The notes under the pieces are model-generated. The model ran no database searches and was not told the DNA's origin. It saw nothing but the letters and a program-made list of their open reading frames with translations. Source: Pholiota molesta (lineage: Eukaryota > Basidiomycota > Agaricomycetes > Agaricales > Strophariaceae). Taken from it: DNA of 64,000 nucleotides. The position numbers and the translations under genes were made by a program. Below are positions 20,018 to 32,462 of the stretch, one piece after another. How positions within the stretch are numbered: the stretch's first letter is position 1; each line of letters starts with the position of its first letter. The stretch is from positions 310,001 through 374,000 of the forward strand of contig JACGCK010000012.1 in NCBI GenBank assembly GCA_014925825.1, written 5' to 3'.

Positions 20018-23000
20018 TCACCCAAATGGGCATGGTAGGACTTGGGGAGGGAGTGGTCTCGTTGGCTTTTCCCTGGATACTGCTTCTTCACAGCGGCCGT
20101 GGGGTTGGCTCGAATGCTCTGGGAGTAGGTGGACTCTGGGCGTCCGGCGTGGACCCGTATCTGGACTTCTGCTGGAAATTGTTGATATATATGGATTCTT
20201 GGAGATGGAAGCAAGCAAGGAGTATGAGTGTTATCGTTTTTCGAAGCTGCTGGAAGAAGCCAGTTGGTGCGCAGCCTGGACGAGAGCAGGCAGTGCAGAT
20301 AGGATGCGGTCCGAATCCTTACCTCCCTGTCATGGCCTGCGCAGGCGAAGGAAATCCTTAATAGGGGCGTTTCCCTGATTCGAGCCAAGATGCTGATCGC
20401 ACCGCAGGCTATCGAGCTCGTGAAATTATTATGTGGGATGGGAGTCCTGTTCTGGAAGCTCGCAGAACCTTTATAGGCCTCCTCAATTCCTGCAGCTTAG
20501 GCTGCGATGCGCTTCCCTTGCTTCTACTTCTCCCTTTTCTAGACGATCCCTGTATATAGACACCTCTGAGCTTGTTATTTCGATTCATGGCAGGTTATCT
20601 GTTGCCAGCTTGTGCTGTTCTGTTAATTTTGCTGTTTTACATATATATCCTGACTCTCATATGTGGGTCCTAAAATAATGGTAGTCTCTCGGCATTCTCA
20701 TATTAGTCCGTATCCCATTCTATACATGGAGGCTACATCTTGGCTACATCTAATATCTACTCTGCTCTGTTGCTATACCCTCGTTCTGTTTATTACAAAA
20801 TCTGCTCACAGGTTCGTCCTCGAATAGAGTACGGATCAGGTCCTACCGTATTTGAACTTGACACAGTCGTGAAGGTGGGCATAGTAGGCGAGATTCTATA
20901 CCCTTTCTGGGCGTCATCATTTGGTGAGTTTGGAGTTTGATGCTGTTGAAGCATCGGCGGGTGAGTGCTAGCGCTGCTTCTCGTGATTATTAAAGGACAG
21001 GTCTAGGCTCCATATCACAAGTGACTGATACCTGTCGACTCCCTGCGTGGGTTGAGTGCAGATCATACTATCGCTGTAAGTATGTTTGATGGACCCGCGG
21101 GTACGTCATTTATGTATGTAAGTAATAGCACGCACTTTATGTTTGGTCCATGCTAACAATCACAGATGCTCGTTATGTTCACCAAGGAACATCTTGTGAT
21201 CCTAGCAATACATATTGGAGAATACATGAAAGTATCTGAATGAAAGGTATCTCGAAAGCTTGTCTTGGGTCCAGGAGCTCTCTGCGACATATTCGAAAGG
21301 AATGATCCCTTTCTCATTTGGAAGAAGTTTCGAATAGAGAATGTTCTGTTCCTCCAGCAACCTTCTTCTGTTCTGTGTGAATCCAAAAGTATGTTTTTCT
21401 CAAGGTGAAAGGACGCACGAGCATAAGTATCCGCCTTCGTGCTCGCCTCTGCTCGACCGTTGCAGAAACAAGTGCATGTTTCTATTTTTAGGAGGTTGTC
21501 GCCAAGAGAGAACGTGCGCCGCGCGGCGCGCACACACAAACTCACACAAACTGGTCGGCTTTTTATGGAGCATTGATGAGGCGCAAAGGAGCACGACTGC
21601 TGCCCAAAAAGTCAATTACATTTCAGCTAGAATAGAACCAAAAACTATAAGTGCGCACCCTCCCAGTTGATACAATACATATAGCGACTGGTGCGTTCCT
21701 CAAGAGGCAAGTCATCCATGTACATGCCTACCAGCTAGGAAATTTTGCGCTTAAAGATGGCTCGAAGCCGCATTGCCTCGCATTGCGGTGATTGAACAAT
21801 GAAGACAGATTTGCCGGAAACTAAAGGACAATAATCTATCGGAGCATTAGGTCAAGCTTTACGCAAGTTCTAAGTTGATGAAATCCTCTGACGGCGACGC
21901 GCTGCGATTGTGGTTTAACCCATTTAATTGCAATATCCGAGTCTGCGCGCAGCCCGGGTTCGATGCTTGTTCGATGCCAAAGCAACACACCAAAAAGTTT
22001 TTTATGCCAAGTTACGAGGTTTACGGCGACGCATAGAGAGAGCCCGCCTGGATCTTTTAACTTTTGGGGTGGTGCTTGAAGGTCAGCTCACGGCTCAGAA
22101 ATATCAATAAATAATACGGAGCCATATGGGGTCGTGAGCTGTCTTCAGTTACGCGCCCTATGACTACCGCGCCTGGCTTATGTACTTTGAAGATTGACCT
22201 TTTGGACAACGTTGCTCGAGCCCCTGCGCTGCACACACACTGCTCTTGGCGCACCCGGCTGTATAACCAGAACGGGCTTGATATACTATTTTTGGGCGTT
22301 CGGGCGGTCGGTCCTCAAGTACAGACCGTCGGACACGGCGCCTATCAGCGCCTATCGTGTCGCAGATAAAAAATTGTGACTCGGCCAACACGAAAATTCA
22401 AGAAACATTGGAGACATATGACCAGTGTTTAATAAACGTACAAGGCGTCAAAATAGCATTGTAAATTTTTCACCTCCGTGTAGGTGAGCTAATTCGTCTG
22501 CAATGCCCGAGTTAGCTGGGTTTTGAAACATGCATTAGCCTTTATATCAAAAGTAATTGGAATTAACTAGACTAGGAACCTCAGGGAGGACGATCGCCCC
22601 CGACGCCCCGGCCGATAAATCAACCCCGCACTCCTATGAGGGCGTCAATAGTTCACGCATGCCTCGTTCCGGGTGTGGACTGTTGGACTTTGCACATACT
22701 TAGATTCCCAGGCTGGCCCAGGTGAATTCAGTTTCGGCGCAGGTGTCCTCGGTTGCTCGGGCTGGTAAAGCCATGGGCTATTCAGAATAGGCGCGTGTGT
22801 ACTTTGTGACTCGTGCGACGTGCAATATGATGTGCTACAGTTCGTTCATTCGTGATCTGTCGTGTTTTTGGGGGACTAAGTGCAGATGATGACATCTTAC
22901 GGTCGTCGAGCAGTATTCAGTAGTATCCATGCACGCGACTTATATTATTCGAGTCATATTATTTCTTTGTCGCGAAGACACTCGAAAAAAGTGTGAGTAT

Positions 23001-24713
23001 ATTTAGACGTGCACATGCGTGACATCACTTCGAGACCCGGCGGCGTTTGTTCTTCTAGGGTGCGCTAAAAATACGACACGCTCAGCACCGCAGCGGTCGC
23101 CTGAGGCGTATGGTGTCGATATTCTGCAGAGCCTGTCACGGACACTTCGAATGCAACTAGAAGATATGCAAACATCATGGATGGGCTGGTAATCTCCCTG
23201 AGCCGCGCCACAGCCGTGTGTCTACGCACAGGGCTTGGAACAACACAGAAGCCCATGGAAGGCCAGAGTATGTTCCAGCCCATGGGTACAACCCCATCTA
23301 TCTGATCCCGGGAATAGCCTGCTCTGCAATTCTTCACTTCTATATGTATTCCGTTCGCACACACCTCTAGACGCCGCCGCCATTGTCCTCAAGGCCTGCT
23401 GTGCACGTTTAAAATGAATGAAAGTGAAAATGTCATGTCACACCCTGACCCTAAATGAATGATCAAACTCTTTCGAATTGCTCTGATGTCGGATAGATAC
23501 CTTACCTTATTGATTAATATGTCGAACAATGGAGATTGAATGGACGCGTTCGAAGATGGCAGAAATTCCCTAGATAGGAGGACCGATCTCAATTTGTTTG
23601 CCTATTATGGGAGAACAAAGGAGAACGGGTCTTGATTCCGTAACGTTGTGAGGCTAGTGTTCGAAGACAGTCTGAGGAGCACACTTAATTTAATATTTTT
23701 TGATAGATTTAAAGCTGTGTGCAAAGGAGCTAAAAGAACAAAGGTGGCTCTGAGTGATGCATGTATCAGATATCCTTGGACAGACAGATGGGGAGAACGA
23801 GGGAAGACCGCAGCGGTTATGATGGCCTGTTGAGAGCAGAAAGAAAAGATGGAACTTGGGACGAAGCTTAGATGGAAGATGTTCCCCGATTCGCTGGCAA
23901 TTAGAGGTGTGGTTGAGCTGAGGCAAAGATTCGGAGAGCAGCGGATATATCTGGTGCGGTTTTGAATACGATCAAGAATTATGTGTGTGCACGCGCCCAG
24001 AAGCCTGCGAACAGGAAGCACGATAGATCGACGGCTCTGGTGCAGTCAAATTTTGAAATAATGGGTGCATATGGTGTGTAGGATATCGAGCTGTCAAGAG
24101 AATTTCGCCATCATGCAGTGTCGACTCTTCATGGCAGCAGATTGTGCGAGGAGATACGGCCCAGGTTGCAACCTCGCGACATTAACGTGGAGTACCGCGT
24201 CAATCGCCGCCTTAGGCCTCGAGTCCCGAGAATGTTGATTCAGCAAGGTTTCATGGTGACAGAGCATTGAATACTGAATATTGATGTGGACGCACCAGAC
24301 AAGACAGACAGGCGCGACTGCAACAGTCGCGGTCATCGCACCATCCATGACGACATATGGCCTCATCTTGGTACGCCGCGCTCAGGTCACGTCGTCGAAG
24401 CGTGCGCGCATTGCGCAGCGAGCGCATCCCGGCGAGCGCGAGCTGATGCGCAGCCAATGGCCAGCAATGGAGACGCAGGAGAGGCGGGCGCAGGTGCATT
24501 CTGCCACACGTTTGCAGGGAGTCATCTGATTCCGAACGTGTGAGGTGAGATGGATCTGAGCCACCCGGCATCTTGCGGCAGGACCAGGGCGCGGAGTGCA
24601 AATCGGGGGGATGCGCCTGTCACGTGCATGGACAAGCATTGAGTCAGTTTGGGAATGTGACACGCGTTACTTGAATTAAATTTGTCCAAATGTCGCGACC
24701 TCCCTGCTCGACT
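20018..24713. other. 4.7-kb gene-poor interval upstream of the Ecl1-like gene
   Basis: No protein-like open frame, tRNA, LTR or transposon relic was recognised on either strand. The longest open frames (about 100-138 codons) have no family resemblance and no splice partners. The first few hundred bases are the VPS54 3' flank. The rest may be regulatory DNA of the Ecl1-like gene, a non-coding transcript, or decayed mobile DNA. Confidence 0.5.
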
Positions 24714-24720
24714 TATATAA
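24714..24720 (+). promoter_or_regulatory. TATA box of the Ecl1-like gene
   Basis: TATATAA followed by AACCCC lies 92 bp before the ATG at 24812. A pyrimidine-rich leader (24725-24811, with CTCC and CATC repeats) separates the two, as in many regulated fungal promoters. Confidence 0.55.
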
Positions 24721-24811
24721 ACCCCGTCCCATTTCTCGTCGCCTCCATTTCCCCACCGCCACTCGCCATCGTCCACAACGTCCAGCTCTCCCCAAATCTC
24801 CATCCTTGACC

Positions 24812-26126
24812 ATGTTCGAGGAAATATGTCTCGTCTGCGGCAAGCACCTCAAGGACGACGGGTACTGCACTTCCACCCCTTGTCCCTACCCCAGTGCTAA
24901 CAAACTTGCCCCTACTCAGACGTGCATACTGCAGCGACGACTGCCAAAACTCTGATCTTTCGTCGCCCTCTATCTCGTCTTCGAGTAGTGCCCTTTCATC
25001 ACCCAACATGGGCTTTGCCGCAGGAGGCGACGTGCCTGCCCTCATGCCCTCGGCTCTGGGCTCAGCCCTCAAGGTATACGCTGGTCGCAACGGAACCTAT
25101 GGCTCCTCATCTTCTGCTTCCTCTGCTTCCTGGTCTGTCCTCGACGACGATGACGACGAGACTGCCATCCGCTACGCCCGCAGTGAACATGTCTACCACG
25201 ATGCCTTCGACCCACTCTGCGACACGAGCTCAAAATCCGCCAACTACATCTATACCATCAACTCGGCTGCATTGTCCTACGCCCGCCGGCCTTCTGGGAC
25301 CAACAACCATTCCACCGTTCCTCATCTACAACACCGGCGCTTGTCCTCCGGCTCCTCATCCAGCCACGTGCGGGGCATCCCTCGGAGTGCTCCTTTGATG
25401 TCGGCCACTTCACATGATGACGAGCTCTTCGACTTCGGATTCTCCTCCACTGAGGCTTTAGACATTGACGACAACGACAACCATTCGGAGCAAGACTGGG
25501 GCGATTCCAAACCAAAATATCCCGGGTCCATTAAATCAAAGCGTAGCCGTAACCGTGCGAGCCTCCCCGCCTGCTTTTCATTGCTTCAGATGTCTTCCCC
25601 AAAGAAGGCGTCGCCCGTGTCCTCCTCGTCCGGCAATACGATCGCACGAGTATCACCTCCCACGCCTAAATTGCCTATCAGTACCGGCCTTTCGCATGTC
25701 CACCCAGTGTCCTCTATTCCTGTGCAATCCATCCATTCCACGCCTCGAGGCCGCCGACGTGAAGCAGACCATTCCAGGTCCAGTAGGCGTTCGGGTCAGT
25801 CTGACAGCTCTCGCTCTCGATCAAGGCCCCGCCGCGTGCTTGTGTCGGAGAGTCCGAGGCTGGTTGAGCGCAATTTCTGGGATATGGAAGATTGCGGCGA
25901 GGGATTGTTCGAACTTCCCCGAAGGGGCCGCGAGGCCATTCGCAGGAACAGTTCGCCTCCACCTTTTGAGCCCTCTCACTCAAGAAACGATTCCCAACAT
26001 AGGACGCGTGGGCGCGCAAGGGTCGAGGATCTAAGCAATGCAATTTCTAGCGACGCACCCGGGTACGGAAATGGGCGCAGTGGGCTTATGCACAGGGAAC
26101 GCGCCGTAGCAAGGATTCCTCTGTAA
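24812..26126 (+). CDS. Ecl1-family zinc protein (life-span regulatory factor domain)
   Basis: Two exons (intron 24862-24919) give 418 residues. The N-terminus is the Ecl1 signature: Cys pairs in CLVCGKHLKDDG and, right after the splice, RAYCSDDCQNSD, a C-x2-C...C-x3-C zinc site. Yeast Ecl1-family proteins are short and extend chronological life span under starvation. Basidiomycete members carry long Ser-rich tails as here (SSSSSALSSP, SSRRSGQSDSSRSRSRPRR). Residues beyond about 30 are predicted disordered, with an acidic patch (DDDDDETA) and basic Arg/Ser segments. The TATA box and long flanks suggest strong regulation, but the sequence itself does not show which signal. Family assignment is firm for the zinc site; function is inferred. 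Confidence 0.8.
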
Positions 26127-27430
26127 CCGTGACGACTCGGCGCTTTGGGTCTTTCGCCACCAAAACTCCATTTTTCTTTATTCGATCTTCTCCGGTTTCT
26201 TCAATCAGGATCCATTTTTACGACTGCATTCAATTCCAAAAACGACACAGTCCACCCGGCTTTTTTTCTCGGGGCACGTCTTTCCACTCCACCTTAGAGA
26301 ATCTATTTTCTTGCATTCAACTCGGAATATCATCGCATAGTGTCCTCGTCAACGTCTTCTCCCTGTTCCACGTCATCCGGCCTCATCTTCGTTCGCTTTC
26401 GCTTCACCGCAAAATCCTCATGGAAATGCTCTCATCGCCACTCACCCGTATCGTCTCGTTATTTGTCGTCATGTCATCGCAACTTTTACTCGCATCCGTC
26501 CAAAAAATGCTTTATTGCTCTCCTCATCTCATCTGTTCCGTTGTCGTTATCGTTCACACCCCCCACCTCATTGTTATCGTTATCCTTGGACGGGCAATAA
26601 ATCACGCGAAGCCTTGCACGACCTTATCTTCCGCCCGCTATCACTCCGTTATCGCAGCCGATCCCTTCCCTCCTCTCTTCTTCCTTATCGAATACGACGC
26701 GATACGGTATTTCCTATTCCATCTTCTATGAGGCTCTGATCTTTTTCTTTCTCTCATCATTTAACATTGGGTTACCTTCTCATATTTGTTCAAACGTCGA
26801 GTACCCATACCAAAAATCGCTTCCGCTTCTCACCATCGTACCTTATCCTCATCCTTTTCCCACATCAAAAAAAAATGTACCTCACATAGCATCTTACTTA
26901 TATCACCATCACTTCTCAACAAGGAATACACACATAACAGGCATATATTTCATATATTCATCATTTTGGTCACCATGATTCGTTTCTTCAATCCATCCGC
27001 AACACAACATCGCATCACTTTTTCACCACATCACATCTATTCCTCCCCTCTCCTTGGTTTGCCGTTACTTTTGCATATCGTATGGATATGGTCATATGTG
27101 TATGAATAAATCAACAAAATTGCATCTTAGCGTCGTTGTGCGAAAGCTTGGAACTCGCTGCCAGTCGAGCCACATCGTCCCACACATTTTAGGTCTGCGG
27201 ATTTCACCTTGCTCCGATCATTATTGCCCTTCCCATGCACGCAGGTTGTTCGTACCCAAATGGTTCATTCGAATGCACTCTCACCCCACGCAGACAACCC
27301 ACCTGATCAGGCGTACGCCTTCTCAAATTCGAATTCTCCACTCCTCAGAGTCTGATCATCCGTGCCGTTTTGGATATTGTTTACCCTCTATCATTCTGCG
27401 AACCGGGAGTAGGCAGAGCGTAGTTAGCGG
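26127..27430. other. Pyrimidine-rich 3' flank of the Ecl1-like gene
   Basis: About 1.3 kb on the plus strand is strikingly rich in C and T, with many TTC, CTC and CATC runs and few G, starting right after the stop codon. The open frames inside (for example 26129-26731) are by-products of the bias and look like no protein. It is probably a long 3' UTR or terminator region. Confidence 0.5.
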
Positions 27431-30400
27431 TGTTTAATTAGCCTATGCCTGTGCATCGTGTATTCCATGCATACATGCCTGCTACACCGGCACGAATTTT
27501 TTTTCCACCTCTCGGGCGCAGTTCTAGTGTGTTCTTTGACTTTCCTTGATTCGTGTTTCGTATTGAATTCTGGCGCGTTTCGCGTCTTCAGTAGATCGCC
27601 GATACAATCACTGGTTCCGGATTATTATCATTTCTGAAGTCTGTTCAAACTTTAAAGCTCTACAATCTCCTGGGGTTCTTACTAATAGTTTATAAAGCCC
27701 ATAGTCCAAGTCGCAAACGGTTGCTTCTTGATCATGTTACCATGCATCATAAGCAAATTATGAGGCCTTATAGGGCCATCTTTTGCGCCATGGCAGTGAT
27801 TGTCCACCCGCAACTTCTCTGCGCTTCTGCTCCAGAAGCGAATAATTGCACAATATGGCGGGATTTTCTTCTTTGGAAGCGCCCAAACTAGCAATTAGGC
27901 AGCGGTGACTAACGCTCCGAGACGCCCAGTTGCCATTTTGAATTATTCTTGCGTGTCATGGCATCAATTCGACTCCTACTAGCAAGTCACATTGCGCGAC
28001 CTGCATAGGAGGTCCATCTCGTCTTGGTTCAAACTGAGTCGACAAACGATGCTGCCTGATGCTGCGCGTGCATTGGGCTGCATTGGGAATTTGGGATAAT
28101 TAAATTTGGGAGATTTCAAATAGGTTTCCAGCGCTTTTAGTCTAAGTGATTGGTCTCGGGACTCTATTTTAGCGACGAATTGCCTTTTCTATTGGTGGCA
28201 TTTGATAAGCGGCCGCGGGATGCTCTTGGGGTGCACGGGTGGGTACCTCCTGACCTTGCCCTCTTGTACTCTCAGGGCCTGAGCAGGCGTATGATCAGAA
28301 TGTCCTTGAATCTTTCAAGCTTTGGCGAACCCTGGCTGTCACAATTGTAATAGATGCAGTGCTCTTGCCTGGGCTTAGGAGTCGAGGGTCCTATGTCATG
28401 CATGTACCTTGACGCTGAGGTGATGGCTGATCGTATGTACAGGCACTTCATATGTCAGTATAAAACACACAGCACCGTCCAAGTCGCAAAGTTCGTCACG
28501 TAGATTATGTAGCATCGGCTTATTTGAGGGAAATTTCCATAGCAAGTAACTAGAATAAGAATACATTCTTACATTGGAAGTACTAGGAAGTACTAGACTC
28601 GCAGCAGCGCTAATAATATACCTTTATCAAACCTTTATTCTTTACAATTTACTTGGCTATAGAGGATAAGAATCGTCACAGACCTGTCCCTCGTGAATGA
28701 TCCCATGCATTTAGAATTTGAAAATGATAATCTCTCTTGTCTTTGTTAGTTTTATAACTTTGAGGAGGAATGCGCTTGAGTAACATCAGATGATGCCTTT
28801 GAATTTTTTTGAGAGTTAAAGTGGGATTGATACGACAACTTAAGAGACATGATCATTCCATGAGGCTATTCTTGTGGCTCTGCATTTCTACCTGTCAATT
28901 GAAAGGTAGATAAGTCCCCGAGCCCAGACATTTATGTCAGCTCGCAAGCCGCAGTATGTACCAAATGGGTGGGGCTATGATGTCTGGTCTTTGTCTTCGT
29001 GCATTATGCTTTGATGTTTTGCGGCGTACTTGGCCCAGGCTGAGGAATAGAAGCAACGACGATGTCGCGAACGTGTCAAAAGAAGAGGCAGCTGCTTCTG
29101 TGCTGAGTGTGCTCATCGAAAAAAATGCTCTGATCCTTGGATGATGACTACATGTAAATGCATGTACATGGCATCAGACAATTAGAAGACAACCGTGCGC
29201 TCCTGCTGAACGATACCTGTTACCTTTTGTTCCTTGGTAGAATGCACACATTTATAATTACCGTTATCAATTCAGTATAAGCTGTTCTTAGCACTGACAC
29301 TAACAAGACCGTGACCGCAATAGCGTTCAAGGCGGTGAAGTCCTCCTTGGGTCCTCCATAGACCGAGTCCTTTAAGTTCCGCCGCTCTGGCTCAGGTGGC
29401 CGCCGGATTTAGGTCTTCGTTAAGTCCTCACTTTCAGCTTTTGCAGATTGTGACTTGGAAGTCGTTTATTAAATGCGCACTGTACACACAGGCGCTCATA
29501 TGCCACTTAAGGAAATAACAGGGAGATGATACGGCCGGATGGCCGGGGCCCGGCTGCGCTCCGTATATTTCATCCGACGCGCCGCTGCGGGCGTGGCGCG
29601 CCATCGATTCAGCACCCTCGTTGTCACCAACATGATGATGTCGCTTCACCACCTTCCACCGTCATCCCGCTTTTTCTTCCGACCCTCGCCGCTTTTTTCT
29701 ACTCTGACTCAGACACTGTTCGGGGCTCTACAGAAGGAGATGCGCGGCACGACGCGTGCATGTTTGTTTTCCCTGGCGTGCGTGATTCTGCTCGCGACGC
29801 CCTTGAAGAGTGCGCGTTTCGTGGAGCGCGTGCATGCACTCATCCTCGAGGCGTGCATCCCATAGGACGACGCGACAGAGGAACATTGCGCACCTTCTGG
29901 TCTCGCGATGGCCTGCTTTCTTTCGAACATTCTATCTGCTCGGAGCCCTGCCAAACTCTGCTAAAGTGCTCCCTTTCCCGTTTTGCGTTTCGGTTGAAAC
30001 TCGAGATCGAGGGGAGATGGATGCAGGGTATTCTGCGGGCTATTGCATATTCGAGCTTAGGAACGGCCTCCGGGCCAGGGAGCGGGTTGGGAGCGGTTAT
30101 GACTTTTCTCTTCATATCGCGAAAAACACGATGCTACGCCGATCTTTCGAGAGCTTCTTGTGATTAATCTCGGTGCTAGAGGCCCAGCGCAGCTAGGAAC
30201 GCGTCGATTATCAGAGTTTACGGCGAGCAAAAGAAATGAGATTGGAAATGGTCAGTGCCTTTTTCGCGTGTAATACAACTAATGGCGCGATGCCAAATCT
30301 CAAGAGGACCTTACCTCGGATCTCATTCATTGCTGGAAATCAAAATGGATCAACGATACGTTGGATTTCGGATGGTGTTTCTCGTGTTCAGCATCCGCCG

Positions 30401-32328
30401 CGTCTACTAGACTACGATAGACTGGGAAATGGAGCTACCTTTCCACATGATCGTTGTTTCTGACGCGACCAATGAACTTCATCTCCATTACCTCTCGGAT
30501 CTTGCGCTGTTTACAAGAGCACAAGGATCGATTGCTCATTTAAATCGATGTTCTTGGACCTTCGCGGCTGGAACTATTTCTGGTTTACTTTTTTGCATCC
30601 GCCATCGTCTCCATCCTCGACGTCATTGGTCAGTAACTATTAACCAGTGAACAACCTTGATGACTTCATCCCTGTGGATTGTATGAAATAATTCCAGTGA
30701 CCTGGGTGCTGCGCACTTACTTTCCTAATCATCGGGAACGTGGTCATACTGCGTTATTCCATTGCATCACTCAGCACTGATGCGAGGAACTAGGACGTGA
30801 CAAAATTTCCGAACTCTGCCACTAGTTTTTGGGTCATGGTTTTTAGTACGTATGCGCCTTGCCTTAAAACATGATTAATGCACGATTGATCATGATGCCT
30901 TGGTCGTTTCGCCTCTCATCTGCCGAGGAACTAGGACGATGGCTACTTTGGTAGGCCCGAATGTCCATTGGGCGATCGTCTGACCCCTCTTTGTATCACC
31001 GTCTCAGGGTTTCCTGAGAGTTGTGTGTCCTGTGGCTTCATAGATTTCCGATGGTACCCAGTAATATCGAATCTTTCTAGTATTCTGGCTCTGGCATGGC
31101 TGCCTGACAATCGACTGGACCAGTTTCTTCCGAGGCATACGTGGTTCTACTTTCATTGTGCATCCCATCTTTCCATCTTTCATTAGGGAAGCTCAACAGG
31201 TCGACTCATGCTCTGATCTACCAAATACTTACTGCACATTTCTTGTCAATAAACTACATTTGTCTGATGGAGGCCTTGGTATCCTGATGACATTGTGTGC
31301 CTTTTCTCCATGTGCAATGACGGCAAATACAACGTTCTACCTGGCGTTATACTCGTGCAGGCGCCTCCTGTGCGACCCAGAACGCCTCGTCTATCATACA
31401 TGTTGTTCCCTCGCTACCCGATGGATAATACGAACACGTTTTGTTGTCGGTATTTCTAGATTCATTTATTCTTCCTGTGTCCTTGCACGGGGTCGTGTCC
31501 TCGTATCAAAACTTCCCCAAAACATGGACGTGCAAAATTTTTGTGCAACGTGTGGTGCTCAAGTTATTTTCTGAGTTCATCGATACCATGATGGACGCAA
31601 ATCTGCGCATGATTATTGGACCGTGATCTGAATTCGACCTATTTGGCTGCGGAACGCAAGCCAATTTTATACTTGTACATGGGAATATATGTTGTGGAAG
31701 CGTATCATCGCTAGATGGCCTGAGCAACGGGCAGGCAGCGGTATTGTAGTCTACAGTGTCGATAGGAAATAGATTGGAAATATCTGTAACAAAAGGAAAG
31801 AGCCCGAGGGATGATGGAATACCCAAAGCGGGGGAAATCGTGGGCCTGGCGCGCACTGATCTCCTCAAGTCTTCTGCACATCTACCACAACCATCTCGAC
31901 GCCGTCCCATTCGTCCCCGACGCCCTTGTTCAACGTCCCTCATCGCTCCCACGTCTACAGTTAGGTCCCATCATTGATTCCCTCACGCATCCAAGCCCTG
32001 CACGGGACATCTCGTCCACCCCACCCCCGCTCGCTCTGCTCTGGAACTAGCTCGCATCTCCGGCCGTTCTTCGACACCCTCCCCCGCCGTATTTGCCTTC
32101 GCGGCTTCCAGCGACTCGCCGGTCACAAGCCTCGTCCCAGCTACTCGGTCTAGGTCAGAGCTCGAGCACGAAAGTAGTGTCCACCCCGCATTCTCGTCTA
32201 CTGGTGAGCCGTTCTTTTTCATTCGTTCTCCGTATCACCTGCTCACTCCCCGATTCTGTATCTGTGCGTGCCGCACGTCGTTTGTCCATCCTTTCATTCG
32301 CCCCTTCGCCTTTCGCTTCCCTTGCCTT
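27431..32328. other. 4.9-kb gene-poor interval upstream of GID7
   Basis: No recognisable gene. The GC-rich patch 29526-30167 has two overlapping plus-strand frames (108 and 213 codons), but neither resembles a family. 31756-32330 is probably the promoter and 5' leader of GID7. A duplicated AGTACTAGG motif near 28579-28595 is the only local repeat noticed. Confidence 0.45.
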
Positions 32329-32462
32329 GCCTGCTGGACGCGGCAGACGCCGAACAGACTCGAGCTCGGAAGCGACAGCGAATCGAAAGCGCGAGTGCAC
32401 TCCCTTCTTATACCCACACAATCCCCGACCTCGCTCCAACCAGCCCCTCGCCAGCCCGTAGA

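Noticed and set aside
21940..22030. Possible tRNA (GGTTCGATGC resembling a T-loop)
   Set aside because: No acceptor stem, D-arm or anticodon arm could be folded around it.
26129..26731. 200-codon frame after the Ecl1-like gene
   Set aside because: It is a by-product of strong C/T bias; the protein is a Ser/Leu/Phe/His jumble with no motif.
29526..30167. Overlapping 213- and 108-codon plus-strand frames in a GC-rich patch
   Set aside because: No family resemblance, no splice partners, and frames of this length are expected in GC-rich DNA.
31158..31574. 138-codon plus-strand frame ending in a C-x2-C motif
   Set aside because: Single Cys pair only, no zinc partner and no family; lies in a non-coding interval.
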